Source: JANOYJ01 sp963792485 (GTDB lineage Bacteria; Pseudomonadota; Alphaproteobacteria; Rhizobiales; Rhizobiaceae). From it: 64,000 nucleotides of DNA. Under the pieces are notes generated by a model. The model saw nothing but the letters and a program-made list of their open reading frames with translations, was not told the DNA's origin and did not search any database. Each line of letters begins with the position of its first letter. Position 1 is the first letter of the stretch. The translations under genes and the position numbers were made by a program. The stretch spans positions 1 to 64,000 of the forward strand of contig CAWBWL010000012.1 in the NCBI GenBank assembly GCA_963792485.1, given 5' to 3'. Shown here piece by piece: positions 63,069-64,000 of the stretch.

Positions 63069-64000
63069 GGGTTTCTGGGCCGGGGCCTCCGCCGCTTCCA
63101 GCGGACCCTCGGCGGCGCGTTTGTGCAGCATTTCGAAGGCGGATTCGCGGTCGACTGTCTCGTCATACTCGCCCGCCACCGGGCTGCGGGACATGACCTC
63201 TTTGCGCTCCTCAGCCGTCAGCGGGCCGAGCCTTGAGGCCGGCGGGCGGATCAGCGTGCGCTGGACCATGGACGGCACGCCCTTTTCCTCCAGCGTCGAA
63301 ACCAGCGCCTCGCCGGTGCCGAGTTTGGTGATTGTCTCGTAGCAGTCAAAGTCCGGATTGGGCCGGAATGTCTCGGAGGATGCTTTCACCGCCTTGACCT
63401 CGCGCGGCGTGTAGGCGCGCAGCGCATGCTGGAAGCGGTTGCCAAGCTGCGCCAGAACGGTCTCCGGCACATCGAGCGGATTTTGCGTGACGAAATAGAC
63501 GCCGACGCCCTTTGAGCGGATCAGCCGCACCACCTGCTCGACGCGCTCGGTGAGGTATTTCGGCGCTTCGTCGAACAGAAGATGCGCCTCATCGAAGAAG
63601 AAGACCAGTTTCGGCTTTTCCGGATCGCCAATCTCCGGTAGCGCCTCGAACAACTCCGACAGCATCCAGAGGAGGAACGTCGCATAGAGCCGCGGGTTCA
63701 TCATCAGCTTGTCGGCGGCGAGGATGTTGATCGCCCCTCGCCCATCCGGCGTGGTGCGCATCAGATCGGAGATTTTCAGCGCCGGTTCCCCGAAGAAGTG
63801 CTCCGCGCCCTGCTGTTCAAGCATTAACAGTGAACGCTGAATAGCGCCGACCGAGTCGCGGTTGACATTGCCGTAGCGCGACTGCAATTCCTTCGCCTTG
63901 TCAGCGACATACGCCAGCTGCGCGCTCAGATCCTTCATGTCGAGCAGCAGCAGCCCCTCTTCATCCGCTATCTTGAAGGCAATGTTCAACACGCCTTCCT
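62877..64000 (-). CDS. HerA-like helicase/ATPase (DUF853), partial
   Basis: C-terminal part of a large P-loop ATPase running off the right edge; the codon of Met at 63992 is internal. MKDLSAQLAYVADKAKELQSRYGN, INILAADKLM, LVFFFDEAHLLFDEAP (Walker B) and YFVTQNPLDVPETVLAQLGNR (sensor) fit the DUF853/HerA-like group. The Walker A part lies outside the window. The C-terminal tail (PANGGGWTLPDFGAKKPA, GRALVRGILGSLRR) is duplicated at 60049. Confidence 0.92.
   Translation of the reverse strand, partial: EGVLNIAFKIADEEGLLLLDMKDLSAQLAYVADKAKELQSRYGNVNRDSVGAIQRSLLMLEQQGAEHFFGEPALKISDLMRTTPDGRGAINILAADKLMMNPRLYATFLLWMLSELFEALPEIGDPEKPKLVFFFDEAHLLFDEAPKYLTERVEQVVRLIRSKGVGVYFVTQNPLDVPETVLAQLGNRFQHALRAYTPREVKAVKASSETFRPNPDFDCYETITKLGTGEALVSTLEEKGVPSMVQRTLIRPPASRLGPLTAEERKEVMSRSPVAGEYDETVDRESAFEMLHKRAAEGPLEAAEAPAQKPANGGGWTLPDFGAKKPAPAERTSAPRSSGRQTVAEAAMKSVARSVASSLGRALVRGILGSLRR

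Overview
The window reads as a chromosomal segment of a GC-rich alphaproteobacterium, most likely Hyphomicrobiales (Rhizobiales). The evidence is a split-stalk F0 operon (atpI-B-E-b'-b) without F1 genes, a MucR regulator, a DnaA-C-terminal-domain protein beside a DUF6456 protein, a SleB-type wall hydrolase, an IalB-type protein, a BacA/SbmA transporter, and SOS boxes of the alphaproteobacterial type (GTTC-N7-GTTC). I saw no tRNA, rRNA, CRISPR array, integrase or transposase gene.

Layout. 0-10 kb: two tandem L,D-transpeptidases, secG and tpiA on the minus strand, then ppiD-trpD-trpC-moaC-moeA-lexA on the plus strand. 10-25 kb: IalB protein, solute-binding protein, FrnE-like protein, MgtC-like protein, mfd, polyprenyl synthase, a methyltransferase/S49 peptidase/ispE run, a glycosyltransferase, a HAD hydrolase, an SOS-boxed radical SAM gene and rnhB. 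25-32 kb: the F0 operon, SleB hydrolase, a divergent HxlR/SnoaL-like pair, then a TPR protein and der. 32.4-37 kb: an accessory stretch bounded by two large palindromes that share a 28-bp core. It carries an NnrU-like protein, a small-RNA candidate, a DUF3800 protein, an unknown AT-rich gene and a flavin oxidase. 37-51 kb: polysaccharide-deacetylase-like paralogues, SbmA/BacA, DUF6456/DnaA-domain/MucR regulators, MsrB, a phosphoesterase, a hemerythrin protein, oligopeptidase B and a HigBA-like toxin-antitoxin pair. 51-64 kb: a fused Gfo/Idh-aldo/keto reductase, MFS carrier, LysR and DUF1127 genes, cytochromes, SodB, haloacid dehalogenase, a third L,D-transpeptidase, then an epoxide hydrolase/GFA/YafY cassette inside a duplicated 3' end of a HerA-like ATPase gene that runs off the right edge.

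Two patterns stand out. First, two small cargo sets lie between duplicated 3' ends of a host gene. The toxin-antitoxin pair sits between two copies of the oligopeptidase B gene end (41 bp identical, weaker homology beyond). The epoxide hydrolase/GFA/YafY set sits between two copies of the HerA-like gene end (196 bp, about 94% identical by hand alignment). Both look like gene-end-regenerating integration or exchange, with no recombinase in view. Second, 13 otherwise normal genes are broken by single-base shifts, and nearly all are net +1 insertions. That looks like sequencing or assembly error rather than gene decay, so I annotate these as single genes across the shifts.

All function calls come from reading motifs by eye. 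No database or alignment search was run.
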